Notes: generated by a model from the letters alone, not told the origin. A stretch of 64,000 nt of DNA from JACVRW01 sp963728155 (GCA_963728155.1 CAVSJF010000004.1:442590-506589), one strand, 5' to 3'. Shown: positions 9,600 to 19,258, counted from the stretch's first letter. Numbers and translations are program-made.

Positions 9600-10589
9600 T
9601 CAGATCTTCAGCAGCACGATCACGTTCACCACAAAGACGAGGGCGAACGCCACGGTCCAGCGGTTGAGGTTGCGCTCCACGAGCGAGCCGCCGCCGAAGG
9701 GCCCGGCGCCGGTGCCCACGCCAAACGCGCCCGAGAGGCCGGCGTCCTTGCCCGAGTGCAGCAGGATGAGCACGATCAGGACGACCGCGAGCACCACCTG
9801 AAGACCGACTGAGAATCGCTTCCACAGGCGCGAAGGGTAGCGGCCGCTCAGGTGGCCGGACGCAGGTGGCAGATCGAGCCGGGGACCGGCCGCCGGGAGG
9901 GTCAGCGACGCCCTGTAGGCCTGCGCCCGCTCCCCACCGCCCGCCGCCAGCTCGCCGCAGAGCGCGGGCGCTGTGGCCTCGCCCAGCAGCCGGGGATTGA
10001 GGTCGCTTGCGCCGAGCGTGTCGTCGTATTGGCCGTTACCGTCGTAGTCGATGCCGTGCACCACGATCGAGGCCAGGTTCCGGCGCAGGAAGCGCAGGGT
10101 CCGCGGCCGCAGCTCGACGGTGCGGCGGTACGTGATGTTCCCGGTCGACGGGTAGCGCGGGAACTCGAGGATGCTCACCACGCCGATGTTGCCTTGGGTG
10201 GTCAGCGATACGCGCGGGCTGCCGTAGAACGAGGCGCCGTCGAGGGTGCTGATCGACCGGTTCCCGTTGTGCATGCGTGCGGCGCCGGCCGTCGGACAGG
10301 TGCCCCGCTCGCCCGCGTGGATGTGCATCAGATGAGCGTCGTCGAGCAGTCCGTCGGTCTTCAGCGTGACCGTCCCGCGGTTTCCCTTGATCACGAGCGT
10401 GGCCTCACCGGAGCCGTCGACCCGGTTGACGGGCAACGCACCCAGGTCCGCCGGAAGACGCTCGCCGGTGTCCCGCTTCGGGGCTTCCTCGCTCGGCGAG
10501 TAGGTGATGAGGATCACCGCCGCAGCGACGGCTCCCACGAGCAGCGCAAGGCCGACCGCCAGCCTGCCCTGTCTGCTCGAACCCTCCAT
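9600..10589 (-). CDS. secG: CHRD-domain exported protein continuous in frame with SecG
   Basis: One open frame of 329 codons joins two unrelated parts. Residues 1-40 are a signal anchor. About 60-215 form a CHRD-like domain (HLMHIHAG motif near 110, and beta-rich repeats). About 245-329 are a complete SecG: a hydrophobic helix, ILLHSGKDAGLSGAFG, a Gly-rich loop, then ERNLNRWT and a second helix ending in LLKI. SecG is the small two-helix subunit of the SecYEG translocon. There is no stop between the parts. A separate SecG could start at the tandem GTG codons at 9797/9794, but no ribosome binding site precedes them and the first helix would be shortened. A lost stop or start by sequence error is as likely as a true fusion. 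Last gene of the ccm operon. Confidence 0.7.
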   Translation of the reverse strand: MEGSSRQGRLAVGLALLVGAVAAAVILITYSPSEEAPKRDTGERLPADLGALPVNRVDGSGEATLVIKGNRGTVTLKTDGLLDDAHLMHIHAGERGTCPTAGAARMHNGNRSISTLDGASFYGSPRVSLTTQGNIGVVSILEFPRYPSTGNITYRRTVELRPRTLRFLRRNLASIVVHGIDYDGNGQYDDTLGASDLNPRLLGEATAPALCGELAAGGGERAQAYRASLTLPAAGPRLDLPPASGHLSGRYPSRLWKRFSVGLQVVLAVVLIVLILLHSGKDAGLSGAFGVGTGAGPFGGGSLVERNLNRWTVAFALVFVVNVIVLLKI

Positions 10590-10598
10590 GGGCGCATG

Positions 10599-10877
10599 CT
10601 AACCGCGTCCCTCGAGGGCATCGAGCTCGCGCAGGATCTCGATCGCCTCTCCGCGCAGCTCACCGTCGACCCCCCGCCAATCGCTCTCCGAGAGCTTTCC
10701 CATGCGGTGATCGAGCTCGGCGTCGCGGATCTCGCGGTACTTGGCCTCCTTGGCCGCCCTCAGCTCCTCGAGGCGCGTCTGCTCGAACGCCTCCACCTGC
10801 TCGCGGCGGCGCAGCGGCACGCTCACGGCCAGCGCCACGAGCGCGGCGAGCACCAGCAGGGCAACGGCGTACTCCAC
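10599..10877 (-). CDS. Small CcmI-like membrane protein
   Basis: 92 residues: one N-terminal transmembrane helix (about 3-22) followed by a charged, helical segment. KEAKYREIRDAELDH and MGKLSESDW near residues 43-66 resemble the first domain of CcmI/CycH cytochrome c maturation proteins, without the tetratricopeptide region. It follows ccmF by 18 bp and precedes the CHRD/SecG frame by 9 bp. The context supports a role in presenting apocytochrome to the heme lyase or stabilising it, but this short form may be structural only. Confidence 0.65.
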   Translation of the reverse strand: MEYAVALLVLAALVALAVSVPLRRREQVEAFEQTRLEELRAAKEAKYREIRDAELDHRMGKLSESDWRGVDGELRGEAIEILRELDALEGRG

Positions 10878-10895
10878 GCGGGCGAAGCCTAGGTC

Positions 10896-13056
10896 CTAGG
10901 CGCGCGTCAGCTCGCGGCCCAGCCGCGCCTTGTACAGCGAGCGCACCCGGCGCAGCCGCGCTTCGGGCGAGGGCCAGGCCGCCACCAGCGCGCCGAGCAG
11001 CGTGATCGCGCCACCGATCCAGATCCACGACACCAGCGGGGAGACGATCACCCGGAAGGCGGCCGGCGGGGGATCCGAGCGATAGAGCTCGGTCAGGGTG
11101 TTGATCACCACCGCCTGCACCTCGCTCGGCGAGTCGGAGAACTGGCGGTCCGCGCGGGCGATCGGCTTCTGCAGGGAGACAAGATCGGGGCGGACGGCCA
11201 GCCAGAAGTCGCGCCGCAGGCCCCAGCGCACGTCGACCTCGCTGGTGGCCTCACCCTCGAAGAATCGAGAGATCGCGCCCATGGAGGGATCGTTGGTCGA
11301 GTAGTAGTTGCGCGACGGCCGCAGGGTGAACGTCTTGCCGTCCCTGGTCACCCGCATCACCGCGCCGAACGAGATCGGCGCTCCGGTGCCGCCGCGATCG
11401 CCGCCGAGCACGGCCGTGGGCCGGACGTACTGGATGTCGTAGCCACCGACCGACACGCGCTCGCCCGGCGCCATCCGCACGTCGCGCTGCTCCAGGAACG
11501 CCGAGGAGGCGGCCACGCCGAGGAAGAGCACGGCGATGCCCACGTGCGCCAGGTAGCCGCCGTAGCGGCGCCGGTTGCGCCCGGTCAGGCGGGCCAGAGC
11601 CTGCGGCCATGACTCGCCGGTCATCACGCGGCGGGCGCTCGCCCCCCGCCAGAACTCCTGGGCCACCACCGCCAGCACGAAGGCGACGAAGCAGAACATC
11701 AGGAGCGAGGGCACGCTGTCGGCGGCGTTGGTCAGCGCCAGCAGCCCCACCAGCGCGGCGCCCGTGACGGCGAGCGGCGCGAGCAGCACGCGCCCCAGCC
11801 TGCGGGCGGTCACCCGCCTCCAGGCCAGCACCGGCCCGATCCCGGCCAGCAGCACGAGCACGATGGCCAGTGGGCGTGGTCAGCCGGTTGAACCAGGGCG
11901 GGCCGACGGTCTGCTCGGTCCCCGTGACGGCCTCGGAGATGAGCGGGAAGAACGTGCCCCAGAGGATCACGAGGGCGAGCGCCACGAGCACCAGGTTGTT
12001 GAGCATGAAGAAGGCCTCTCGCGACAGCAGCGAGTCGAGGCGCGCCTCGCTGCGCAGATCGGGGAGTCGCGAGACCACGAGCGCCACCGACAGGGCGATC
12101 ACGCAGGCGATGAAGATCAGGAATTGCACGCCGATGGTGGAGGCGCCGAACGCGTGGATCGAGTCGAGGATCCCGCTGCGCACCAGGAACGTGCCCAGCA
12201 GGGCGAGCGTGAACGTGGCGCAGATGAGCGACACGTTCCACACCTTCAGCATTCCTCGCTTCTCCTGGACCATGATCGAGTGCAGGAAGGCCGTGCCCAC
12301 CAGCCACGGCATCAGCGACGCGTTCTCCACCGGGTCCCACGCCCAGTAGCCGCCCCAGCCGAGCTCGGAGTAGGACCACAGCGCGCCCAGCAGGATGCCC
12401 GTGCCGAGGAAGGTCCACGCCACGAGCGCGAAGCGCCGCGTGGCCCGGATCCAGTCGGCGCCCGTGCGCCGGGTCACGAGCGCCCCGATGGCGAACGCGA
12501 AGGGGATCGAGAAGCCGACGTACCCGGTGTAGAGCATCGGCGGGTGGATCATCATCGCCGGGTGGCGCAGCAGCGGGTTGAGCCCCGCGCCCTCCTGCGG
12601 CGCGACGGCCAGGGTGTTGAAGGGGTTCTCCCAGAAGACCGTCAGCAGGAGGAAGAACACGGCGATCGCGCCCAGCACCGCGGTGGCATAGGGCGCGATA
12701 TCGCGCAGCGAGCGCCGGGTGAGGAAGAGCACGGCGGCGGAGAAGAGCGCCAGCAGCATCACCCACAGCAGCAGCGAGCCGTCCTGGGTGGCCCAGACCG
12801 CGGTGACCTTGTAGAAGGTCGGCGTGCTGGTCGACGATCCCTCGGCCACCAGCGCGTAGGAGAAGTCGGAGCGCAAAAAGGCCGATTCGAGGATCACGAA
12901 GGCTCCGAGGCAGAGGGCGGCGAGGCAGTAGACCGCGCGGCGTCCCGCGTCGACCCAATCGCGCCGCCCGGCGCGGGCGCCGTACAGCGAGGCCCCAACC
13001 GCGAAGAGCGCGGTGGCGAGGCCTATCGTCAGGCACGCCGAGCCGACACCGGCCAC
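10896..13056 (-). CDS. ccmF: Cytochrome c maturation heme lyase CcmF (one frame break)
   Basis: Polytopic membrane protein that attaches heme delivered by CcmE to apocytochrome c on the outer face of the membrane. The family's tryptophan-rich signature GGYWAWDPVENASLMPW is present near residue 250, as are PPMLYTGYVGF near 175 and many membrane helices. The frame changes near 11,872, where one extra base separates NRLTTP from LAIVLVLLAGIGP; similarity continues without loss. The joined product is about 720 residues, slightly longer than typical CcmF. GTG start, two bases after the ccmE stop. The C-terminal periplasmic domain contains RPSRNYYSTNDPSMG, also typical. Probably functional, with a sequencing error. 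Confidence 0.9.
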
Positions 13057-13057
13057 G

Positions 13058-13450
13058 TCAGCTCGACTGCTCGTCCGCCGTGAACTTCGACGGGCACTTC
13101 GTCACGAGCGAGTCGCGCTCCGCCACGAAGGTGCCCCGCTGGAGCTCGCCCGAGACGATCACCTCGCGGCCCTCTCGGAAGGGGTCGGGCACGACGCCGG
13201 CGTAGGCCACCGGCACGGACTCCGTGCCGTCGCGGTCGCGGACGCGGAAGCGAAGGCTCTCGCCGTCGCGCCGAACGGAATCCTCGACCACCTTCCCGGT
13301 GAGCTCATAGGAGCGCCCGCTCTGCAGCTCGGAGGGCTTGGCCGCCTCACTCGAGGCGCTGAAGCTCGTGTAGACGAGCGCCGAGGCCAGCAGCACGGCC
13401 ACGCCGAGTGCCAGCACGAGCCGCAGCCTGCGCTTGCGTGAGGGGTCCAT
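13058..13450 (-). CDS. ccmE: Cytochrome c maturation heme chaperone CcmE, CxxxF variant
   Basis: 130 residues: an N-terminal membrane anchor (about 8-30) and an OB-fold domain (RSYELTGKVVEDS, RFRVRDRDG, VVPDPFREGREVIVSG). CcmE carries heme covalently before handing it to CcmF. Classical proteins bind heme through His in an HxxxY motif. Here the equivalent position reads KCPSKF near residue 121, so Cys replaces His and Phe replaces Tyr. Cys-type CcmE is known from archaea and some sulfate reducers; the Phe is additional. The gene starts 11 bp after the cupin stop and heads the ccmE-ccmF-ccmI set. Confidence 0.9.
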   Translation of the reverse strand: MDPSRKRRLRLVLALGVAVLLASALVYTSFSASSEAAKPSELQSGRSYELTGKVVEDSVRRDGESLRFRVRDRDGTESVPVAYAGVVPDPFREGREVIVSGELQRGTFVAERDSLVTKCPSKFTADEQSS

Positions 13451-13461
13451 CCCCTCGCAGT

Positions 13462-13806
13462 CTAGGAGGCGGCGCCTGCTTCCCCGCGCCTACTGGGATG
13501 TCCCTCCCCGGGCCAGGGCGAGAGCAGGAGGATGAGCCGCGCATCGCTGGTGGCCCGCACCTCGTGGCGCTCGTTGGGCTCCCAGTGCACGAGCAGGCCG
13601 GGTCCGCCGGAGATCGTCTCCCCCTCGACCTCGACCTCGATCTCGCCCGCGGCCACCATCAGCCAGGCACGCTCGTGGACCTGGTGCTCTCCCAGCGCCT
13701 CGCCGGCGGGCAGGTGGATCGCCACCACCCGGGTCTCGTTGTCCGAGCGCAGCACCTCCGGCTGATGTGGATTGACGGTGAGCGAGGCGACGTCCCAGTG
13801 GTCCAT
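13462..13806 (-). CDS. Cupin-domain protein
   Basis: Single small beta-barrel of about 114 residues. The cupin signature is seen as VAIHLPAGEALGEHQVHERAWLMV near 25-48 (shown in parts: PAGEALGEHQVHERAW) and GPGLLVHWEPNERHEVRA near 65-82. Metal-binding histidines occur in HQVHE and in ERHEV. The start at 13806 leaves 7 bp after the antiporter stop and has GGAGGAGG 12 bp upstream; a longer start at 13842 would overlap the antiporter. Function and ligand are unknown. It lies between the antiporter and ccmE, probably in the same transcript. Confidence 0.75.
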   Translation of the reverse strand: MDHWDVASLTVNPHQPEVLRSDNETRVVAIHLPAGEALGEHQVHERAWLMVAAGEIEVEVEGETISGGPGLLVHWEPNERHEVRATSDARLILLLSPWPGEGHPSRRGEAGAAS

Positions 13807-13813
13807 GGCTGAA

Positions 13814-15049
13814 CTATGCCTCCTCCGGCGCGCCTTCGTCACTTCTGCGGGCCATCCACTCCGCGCCGGGGTGGTCGGTGAGGCCGTGCGCGATGATCGA
13901 CACCACCACGGCGAGCGCCGCGATGCCGGCGATGCGCTCGGCCTCCGGCACCTCCGAGCCGAGCACGAACAGGGCGAAGGTCATCGTGGCCACCCCCTTG
14001 GGCCCGAACCAGGCCATGAAGGCCTTGCCCGCCAGGTCGATCTGCCGGGTGCCGGCCAGCGACACGAACACGGCGATCGGCCGCGCGGCCAGCAGGGTGA
14101 AGGCGGCGATGGCCACCGCCGCCCAGCCCTCCTCGAACAGGAACTCCGAGGTCAGGATCGCGCCGAACACGAGGAACACGCCGAGCTTGACCACCTCGAG
14201 CACGTCCTCTGAGCGGGTCTCGAAGCAGTGGCGGATGTCCGGGCGCCAGATGCCGAAGGCGATCGCGCACACGAACACCGAGATGAAGCCGTTGCCCTCG
14301 GGCGGCAGCACGGCGACGCCATAGGCGGCGAACGCGACCCCGAGTGCGTACAGCGCCTTCTGATGCGGGCTGATCTCGTGACCCAGCGCGGTCTTGCGCG
14401 GCATCAGGCGCGAGGCCAGGAAGGCCACCACCAGGCCCGCGGCCAGGCCCGCTCCGACGTCCTGCAGCACGAACTCCCACCAGACGAAGCCGTCGCGGTC
14501 CTCGGCAGCGGCGGTGAAGGCGAGCACCGCCGGCAGGGCCAGGCCGTCGTTGAGGCCGGACTCCAGGTTGAGCGAATGGCGAATCAACCTGGGCACTCGC
14601 GGGTTGGTGACCACAGTGGACGACAGCACGGGGTCCGTCGGCGAAAGCAGCGCCCCCACCAATAACGACTCAGTCCAGCCCAGGTCGGTGAGCTCGTGGG
14701 TGACCGCGGCCACCAGCACGGCGGTCAGCGGCATGGCCAGCACGAGCTTGCGAAACGGGAGGTGCCACGCCTTCTGCAGCATCTCCGCCTCCACCTCGAG
14801 CCCGTCGCGGAACAGGATGAGGATCAGCGCGATCACGGCCAGTCCCTGCACGAAGTCCGACTCAGGATCGACGTCGAGCACCTCCAGCCCGCCCTGCCCG
14901 AGGATCAGCCCGGCCACCACGAACAGGGCGGTCAGGGAGAGAAGGCTGCGTCGCGCCAGGCCCGCCACGAGCGCCCCGGCCAGCAGCAGCACGCCGAAGA
15001 CGGCAAGGGGCACTTCGAGGAACTCGATGCCGGCGGCGACGGGGGGCAC
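13814..15049 (-). CDS. Sodium/proton antiporter, CPA1 family (NhaP-like)
   Basis: 411-residue membrane exchanger for Na+ or K+ against H+, with about 12 helices. Diagnostic CPA1 residues are SPTDPVLSS near 135 and LNLESGLNDGLALP near 160, which contains the ion-binding Asp pair region. There is no long C-terminal cytoplasmic domain beyond a short charged tail. GTG start. It is divergent from the GH2 gene with a 54 bp intergenic region. Role in pH or salt homeostasis follows from the family; ion specificity is not predictable. Confidence 0.9.
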   Translation of the reverse strand: MPPVAAGIEFLEVPLAVFGVLLLAGALVAGLARRSLLSLTALFVVAGLILGQGGLEVLDVDPESDFVQGLAVIALILILFRDGLEVEAEMLQKAWHLPFRKLVLAMPLTAVLVAAVTHELTDLGWTESLLVGALLSPTDPVLSSTVVTNPRVPRLIRHSLNLESGLNDGLALPAVLAFTAAAEDRDGFVWWEFVLQDVGAGLAAGLVVAFLASRLMPRKTALGHEISPHQKALYALGVAFAAYGVAVLPPEGNGFISVFVCAIAFGIWRPDIRHCFETRSEDVLEVVKLGVFLVFGAILTSEFLFEEGWAAVAIAAFTLLAARPIAVFVSLAGTRQIDLAGKAFMAWFGPKGVATMTFALFVLGSEVPEAERIAGIAALAVVVSIIAHGLTDHPGAEWMARRSDEGAPEEA

Positions 15050-15089
15050 GCCGCAAGCGTGTCAGAAGCGGGTCGTCACGCGGTCTGGC

Positions 15090-15095
15090 TACGGT
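15090..15095 (+). promoter_or_regulatory. -10-like box TACGGT before the GH2 gene
   Basis: TACGGT is followed by 8 bases and the GTG at 15104, with no ribosome binding site of normal spacing. It lies in the 54 bp divergent gap with the antiporter. Confidence 0.45.
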
Positions 15096-15103
15096 GAGGG
15101 GGC

Positions 15104-16991
15104 GTGAGGAGGGCTCTCGCATTCGCGGCGTTGCTTGCGGCGCTTCCCGGCTCTGCCGTGGCGGCCGAGCCGCCCCCTGCGCAGACGCTGGAAAGCGGCT
15201 GGGAGATCCGCGGGCAGCAGGCCGCCCCGGCTCCGCCGCAGCCGCCGCCCCCGGTGGAGGGACAGCCCGAGGGCGTTCCCAACCCCACCCCGTCCGCTGC
15301 GCGCCGCGCGCGGCTCAGGGCCCTGCAGGCCTGGAGCTCGGTGACGGTGCCCAGCGTGTTCAACCCCACCGCCGTGGCCTCGGAGTACCCGGGCAGCGTG
15401 CGCCGCTACCGGCTGCGCTTCACCGGCCCCGCCACGCCGCGCGGCTTTCGCTGGCTGGTGCGCTTCGAGAGCGTGCGCCGCAGCGCGGTGGTCTTTCTCA
15501 ACGGCCGCCGCCTGGGCAAGAACACCGACCCCTACACGCCATTCACCTTCGAGGCGCGCGGCCTGCGTCCGCGGCGGGCGAACGAGCTGGTGGTGATCGT
15601 CGACAGCCGCAAGGACCCACGGCTGCCCGAGGGCTGGTGGAACTGGGGCGGCATCGTGCGGCCGGTCAGCCTGGTCCCGGCCGGGCGGGCGCATCTGCAG
15701 GACCTGGGGACCATGTCGCGCGTGAAGTGCAGCGGGCCGGCCAGCGGCTGCCGGGCCGAGCTGCTGGTCGACGGAGTGCTCGAGAAGCGCGGCGTAACGG
15801 AGCTGAGGTCCACGCTCGAGGTGAAGCTGCGTGCGCCCAGCGGGCGACTGATCCGGCGCGTGGTCCGCCTCCCACGGCAGCGTGCCGAGCGCAGGCGCGC
15901 GACCCTCGCGGTCAAGGTGCCGGCGCCCCAGCTGTGGCGGCCCGAGGACCCGCAGCTCTACTCGGCCGAGCTGACGTTGCGCGACCGGGGCGTCGTCCAG
16001 CAGGTGGTCCGGCGGCGGGTGGGCCTGCGCTCGGTGGAGGTCAAGCGCGGCCGCCTGTTGCTCAACAACCGTGAGATCAAGCTCGCGGGAGCCTCGATCC
16101 ACGAGGACATGCCGGGCAGCGGCGCGGCGCTCAGCGAGGCCGACATGGATCGCATCGTGGCCGACCTCGAGGAGCTGGGCGCGAACGTCACCCGCGCGCA
16201 CTACGTGCTCAACGAACGGCTGCTTTCACGGCTCGACCGCGCGGGAATCATGGTCTGGAACCAGGCACCGATCTGGCAGCGCGACCGCAAGGACAACATC
16301 CTGCGCGAGCCCGGTGCAGCGCCGGCGCGCCCTGGAGACCGCCCGCCGCACCGTGATCGCCGCCCGCAGCCACCCCTCGGTGATCACCCACTCGGTGGCC
16401 AACGAGCTGTGGTCGCGCCCCGACGACCGCCCGGGCGTGACTCGCCGCTACCTGGAGACGGCCGCGCGCGACGCACGGGACCTCGACCCGACGCTGCCGA
16501 TCTCGGTCGACATCAACGGCCGGCCCTACCACCCCGAGCAATTCACCTACCACGCCTTCGACATGCTCGGCATCAACCAGTACTTCGGCTGGTATTCCTG
16601 GGTCTCGGATTTCGATCTGCTCCCGCTCTTCCTGCAGGAGATGCGCGACCTCTACCCGCGGCAGGCGCTCGTGATGACCGAGTTCGGAGCCGAGGCGCGA
16701 CCCGAGCTGGCCGACGCCCCGGTTGACCTAAAGGGCTCCTACGCCTTCCAGAGCTTCCACCTCGACCGCACCCTCGACGTGGCCGACGCCGCGCCGATCT
16801 CCGGGGCCATCTACTGGACCCTGCGCGAGTTCGAGATCTATCCCGGCTGGGCGGGCGGCGCGGGCCGCCGGCCTCCCCCCTACCGGCCCAACACTCGCCA
16901 CCAGAAGGGCCTCCTGACCTACGAGGGTGAGAAGAAGCCGGCCTGGTTTCGCGCCCGCGATCGCTTCGCCGCCACGCCGCTCTACCCCTAA
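15104..16991 (+). CDS. Exported glycoside hydrolase family 2 protein (one frame break)
   Basis: Likely secreted beta-glycosidase (beta-galactosidase/glucuronidase-like) of about 628 residues. A signal peptide occupies about 1-20 (RRALAFAALLAALPG). A jelly-roll sugar-binding domain (about 75-215) is followed by an Ig-like domain and a TIM barrel from about 320. The acid/base Glu is in HSVANELWS and the nucleophile Glu in VMTEFGAEA, both hallmarks of clan GH-A. One extra base near 16,313 breaks the frame between LREP and VQRRRALETARR; similarity resumes directly. Substrate is not predictable. Stand-alone gene with its own -10-like box. Confidence 0.85.
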
Positions 16992-17023
16992 GCGCTCGCG
17001 GCTCGCTGCCGATCATCTGGCAC

Positions 17024-17725
17024 GTGAGCCGTCTTCTCGTCCCTTCGTCCTTGTGCTGTTCGCGCTCCCTGCCGCATCCGCGGCAGCGGCCGGCCGACGT
17101 CGAGCGCGTCGAACGGGCGGTGGTCGCCCTGGCCGCGGCCAAGCGCTCGGCCGCCGGCCAAGTGGCGGAGAACCGCCGGGCCGCCGCCGGCGCCCTGGCC
17201 TCGTGCAAGAGCTCGGGCCCGGGCTGGAGCAAGATCCGCGCGGTGGGCGCGGCCGCTCAGCGCAACCTCTACGCGCGCGGAGGGCGTGCCCTGTGGCGTG
17301 ATCTGGGCGGCCTGGCCGACGAGGGCGCCGCGTTCGAGGCCTACCGGCCCGCCTTCGAGCGCTTCCTCTCGCGCCTGGAGGATCCACTCGCGGACCCGGT
17401 GCTGCAGGCCGGGGTCGAGGCGTGGGGCAAGCGCGTGGCGCTGTACGCGGCCTACACCTCCTTGGGCACCTGCCGGACCTTCAACCGGCTCGCCGGCCGG
17501 GCCCGCCAGTACCCCGCGGGCGTGCGCAGCGACTATCTGATCGGCGCTATCTACAACCGGATGGTGCGCTTCGTCGATGTCCAGAAGCGCAGGGCGGCCC
17601 GGGCGCACTTCGGCTCGCGCCAGAGCTCGGCCTTGCAGGCCGCTCGCGATCGCCTGCTCGCGCTCGGCGGCGACGATGGCTACGCCACCTTCTTCGCCTT
17701 CGGGCACTCGCTGCGCGGGCCTTAG
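17024..17725 (+). CDS. Hypothetical alanine-rich helical protein, probably exported
   Basis: Not recognised. About 233 residues, mostly alpha-helical and Ala/Arg-rich. The N terminus is uncertain: in the +1-neighbouring frame the same DNA (about 17,040-17,090) encodes RPFVLVLFALPAASAAAAG, a good signal peptide. Two compensating frame errors may therefore hide an export signal. Two cysteines occur in the mature region (near 60 and 145) and could form a disulfide. Its stop shares TTAG with the convergent DUF554 gene. Located after the GH2 gene with 32 bp between, possibly co-transcribed. Confidence 0.55.
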   Translation: MSRLLVPSSLCCSRSLPHPRQRPADVERVERAVVALAAAKRSAAGQVAENRRAAAGALASCKSSGPGWSKIRAVGAAAQRNLYARGGRALWRDLGGLADEGAAFEAYRPAFERFLSRLEDPLADPVLQAGVEAWGKRVALYAAYTSLGTCRTFNRLAGRARQYPAGVRSDYLIGAIYNRMVRFVDVQKRRAARAHFGSRQSSALQAARDRLLALGGDDGYATFFAFGHSLRGP

Positions 17726-18440
17726 AAAACGCTCACGAGGCCCACCAGCGCGGGCGCGATCACGAGCCCGGGCAGGAAGTTCCCCACCTTCACGTCCTTC
17801 AGATCGAGCAGCTTGAGCCCGATGCCGATCACCGTCACCCCGCCGGTGGAGATGAGCACGGCCAGCGCCTCGCCGACGAGAATGTCGTCGAAGAGGCCGG
17901 CGCCCAGGGTGATCGCCCCCTGCACGAACAGCACGGTCAGCGCCGCGAGCCCGACCCCCCATCCCAGCGTCGCGGCCAGGGCGACCGCAGCGAAGCCGTC
18001 GAGCACGGCCTTGGTGGCGAGCGTCGAGTAGTCGCCCGTCAGGCCGTCCTGGATCGAGCCGATCACCGTGAGCGAGCCGACGCAGAACAGCAGCGAGGCA
18101 GTTACGAAGCCCTCCGAGATCGTCGACCGTCCCCCGGCGGGGGCCAGGCGCCGCTGCAGGCCGTCGCCCAGGCCCTCGAGCCGCCGCTCAACTCCTATGG
18201 CCTCGCCCACGAGGCCCCCGAGCAGCACGCCGCCGAGCACGTAGAGGGGCGTGGAGGTCGAGGTGTCCGGGCCGCCCCACTCCAGCACCAGGTCGACGCC
18301 CAGCACCAGTGTGATCAGCCCCAGGCCGGCCAGCACCCGCTGCTGGAAGCGCTCGGGCAAGCGCGGCCCCACGGCCGTGCCGACCGCCGTGCCCGCGACC
18401 ACGGTCGCGACGTTGATGAGGGTGCCGACGATCGGGGCAC
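17722..18440 (-). CDS. DUF554 family membrane protein (start unclear)
   Basis: About 235 residues with six or seven membrane segments. The N terminus VGTLINVATVVAGTAVG and PERFQQRVLAGLGLITLVLGV are characteristic of DUF554 transporter-like proteins, as are the Gly-rich helices GGVLLGGLVGE and GSIQDGLTGD. No in-frame start codon fits. A GTG at 18440 is one base out of frame, and the open frame continues into the divergent thioesterase gene, so one base is probably missing at the start. Function unknown; the family is predicted to transport small solutes. Its stop overlaps that of the preceding plus-strand gene in TTAG. Confidence 0.75.
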
Positions 18441-18456
18441 GATGGCACAGGCGGGA

Positions 18457-18462
18457 TAGGCT
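18457..18462 (+). promoter_or_regulatory. -10-like box TAGGCT before the thioesterase gene
   Basis: TAGGCT, 10 bases, then GTG at 18473. No ribosome binding site. The short divergent gap with the DUF554 gene must hold both promoters. Confidence 0.4.
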
Positions 18463-18472
18463 CCCGCGCCGC

Positions 18473-19243
18473 GTGGCGGACTTCGAACACGACACGGCGG
18501 TGCGCCGGGCGCCCGACGGCAGCTTCGACTGCCACATCAGCGACGACTGGTGGGTGGTGGTCGGGCCGAACGGCGGTTACCTCGCGGCGATCCTCGCGCG
18601 GGCTCTCCTGGCCGCCTGCGACGGCGCCGCACGCCCGCTGCGTTCCCTGACCGTGCACTACCTGCGCGCGCCCTCAGCCGGGCCGGCGCGAGTGGAGGTC
18701 GAGGTGGAGCGCCAGGGGCGAACGGTCACCTTCGCCGGCGCACGGCTGATTCAGGATGGGCGCCCCTGCGCGCTTGCGCTCGCCGTGCTCGCCGACGGCC
18801 GGGAGGGACTAGGGCTCGAGCACGCGCCGGCGCCCGCGGTCGATCCACCGGAGGCGATCGCCGAGGCGGACGGCCGGGCCGAGCCGCCGCGCGTGGCGCA
18901 GCAGATCAGCTTCCGGCCCGCCCTCGGGGGCGAGCCCGACCGCGCCCTCACCGGCGGCTGGATGCGGCTGCGCCGCGAGTCCCCACTCGACGCTCCGCTG
19001 GTGGCCGCCCTCTGCGACTTCTGGCTGCCCGCCGTGTTCACGGTCACCCGCGAGCCGATCGCCGTGCCGACCTTGGAGCTGACGGTGCACCTGCGCGCGC
19101 GGCTGCCGCTGGAGAGCGACTGGGTCCTGGGCCGCTTCAGCACCCGCACGGCGCGCGACGGACTGCTCGAGGAGGACGGCGAGTTGTGGGCCCGCGACGG
19201 AACCCTGCTGGCCCAGTCGCGGCAGTTGGCGCTCGCCCTATAA
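18473..19243 (+). CDS. Acyl-CoA thioesterase, double-hotdog (TesB-like)
   Basis: 256 residues with two hotdog folds. The first half has GPNGGYLAAILARAL near 30 and SLTVHYLRAPSAGPARVEVE near 62-80 (read in parts). The second half has PTLELTVHLRARLP near 200 and GELWARDGTLLAQSRQLAL at the end, the classic thioesterase C terminus. It would hydrolyse acyl-CoA to free acid in the cytoplasm. The GTG at 18473 is preferred, because upstream codons in the same frame overlap the divergent gene and lack family similarity. Confidence 0.88.
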   Translation: MADFEHDTAVRRAPDGSFDCHISDDWWVVVGPNGGYLAAILARALLAACDGAARPLRSLTVHYLRAPSAGPARVEVEVERQGRTVTFAGARLIQDGRPCALALAVLADGREGLGLEHAPAPAVDPPEAIAEADGRAEPPRVAQQISFRPALGGEPDRALTGGWMRLRRESPLDAPLVAALCDFWLPAVFTVTREPIAVPTLELTVHLRARLPLESDWVLGRFSTRTARDGLLEEDGELWARDGTLLAQSRQLALAL

Positions 19244-19244
19244 T
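19239..19244 (+). promoter_or_regulatory. Consensus -10 TATAAT before the gene at 19259
   Basis: Perfect TATAAT spanning the stop codon of the thioesterase gene and 14 bases before ATG. No good -35 is visible at the normal spacing. Confidence 0.5.
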
Positions 19245-19258
19245 CGAACGTAAGCTCG

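Noticed and set aside
11575..13083. 502-codon plus-strand frame over ccmF
   Set aside because: Low-complexity His/Arg/Gln shadow with no domain; ccmF on the minus strand is unambiguous.
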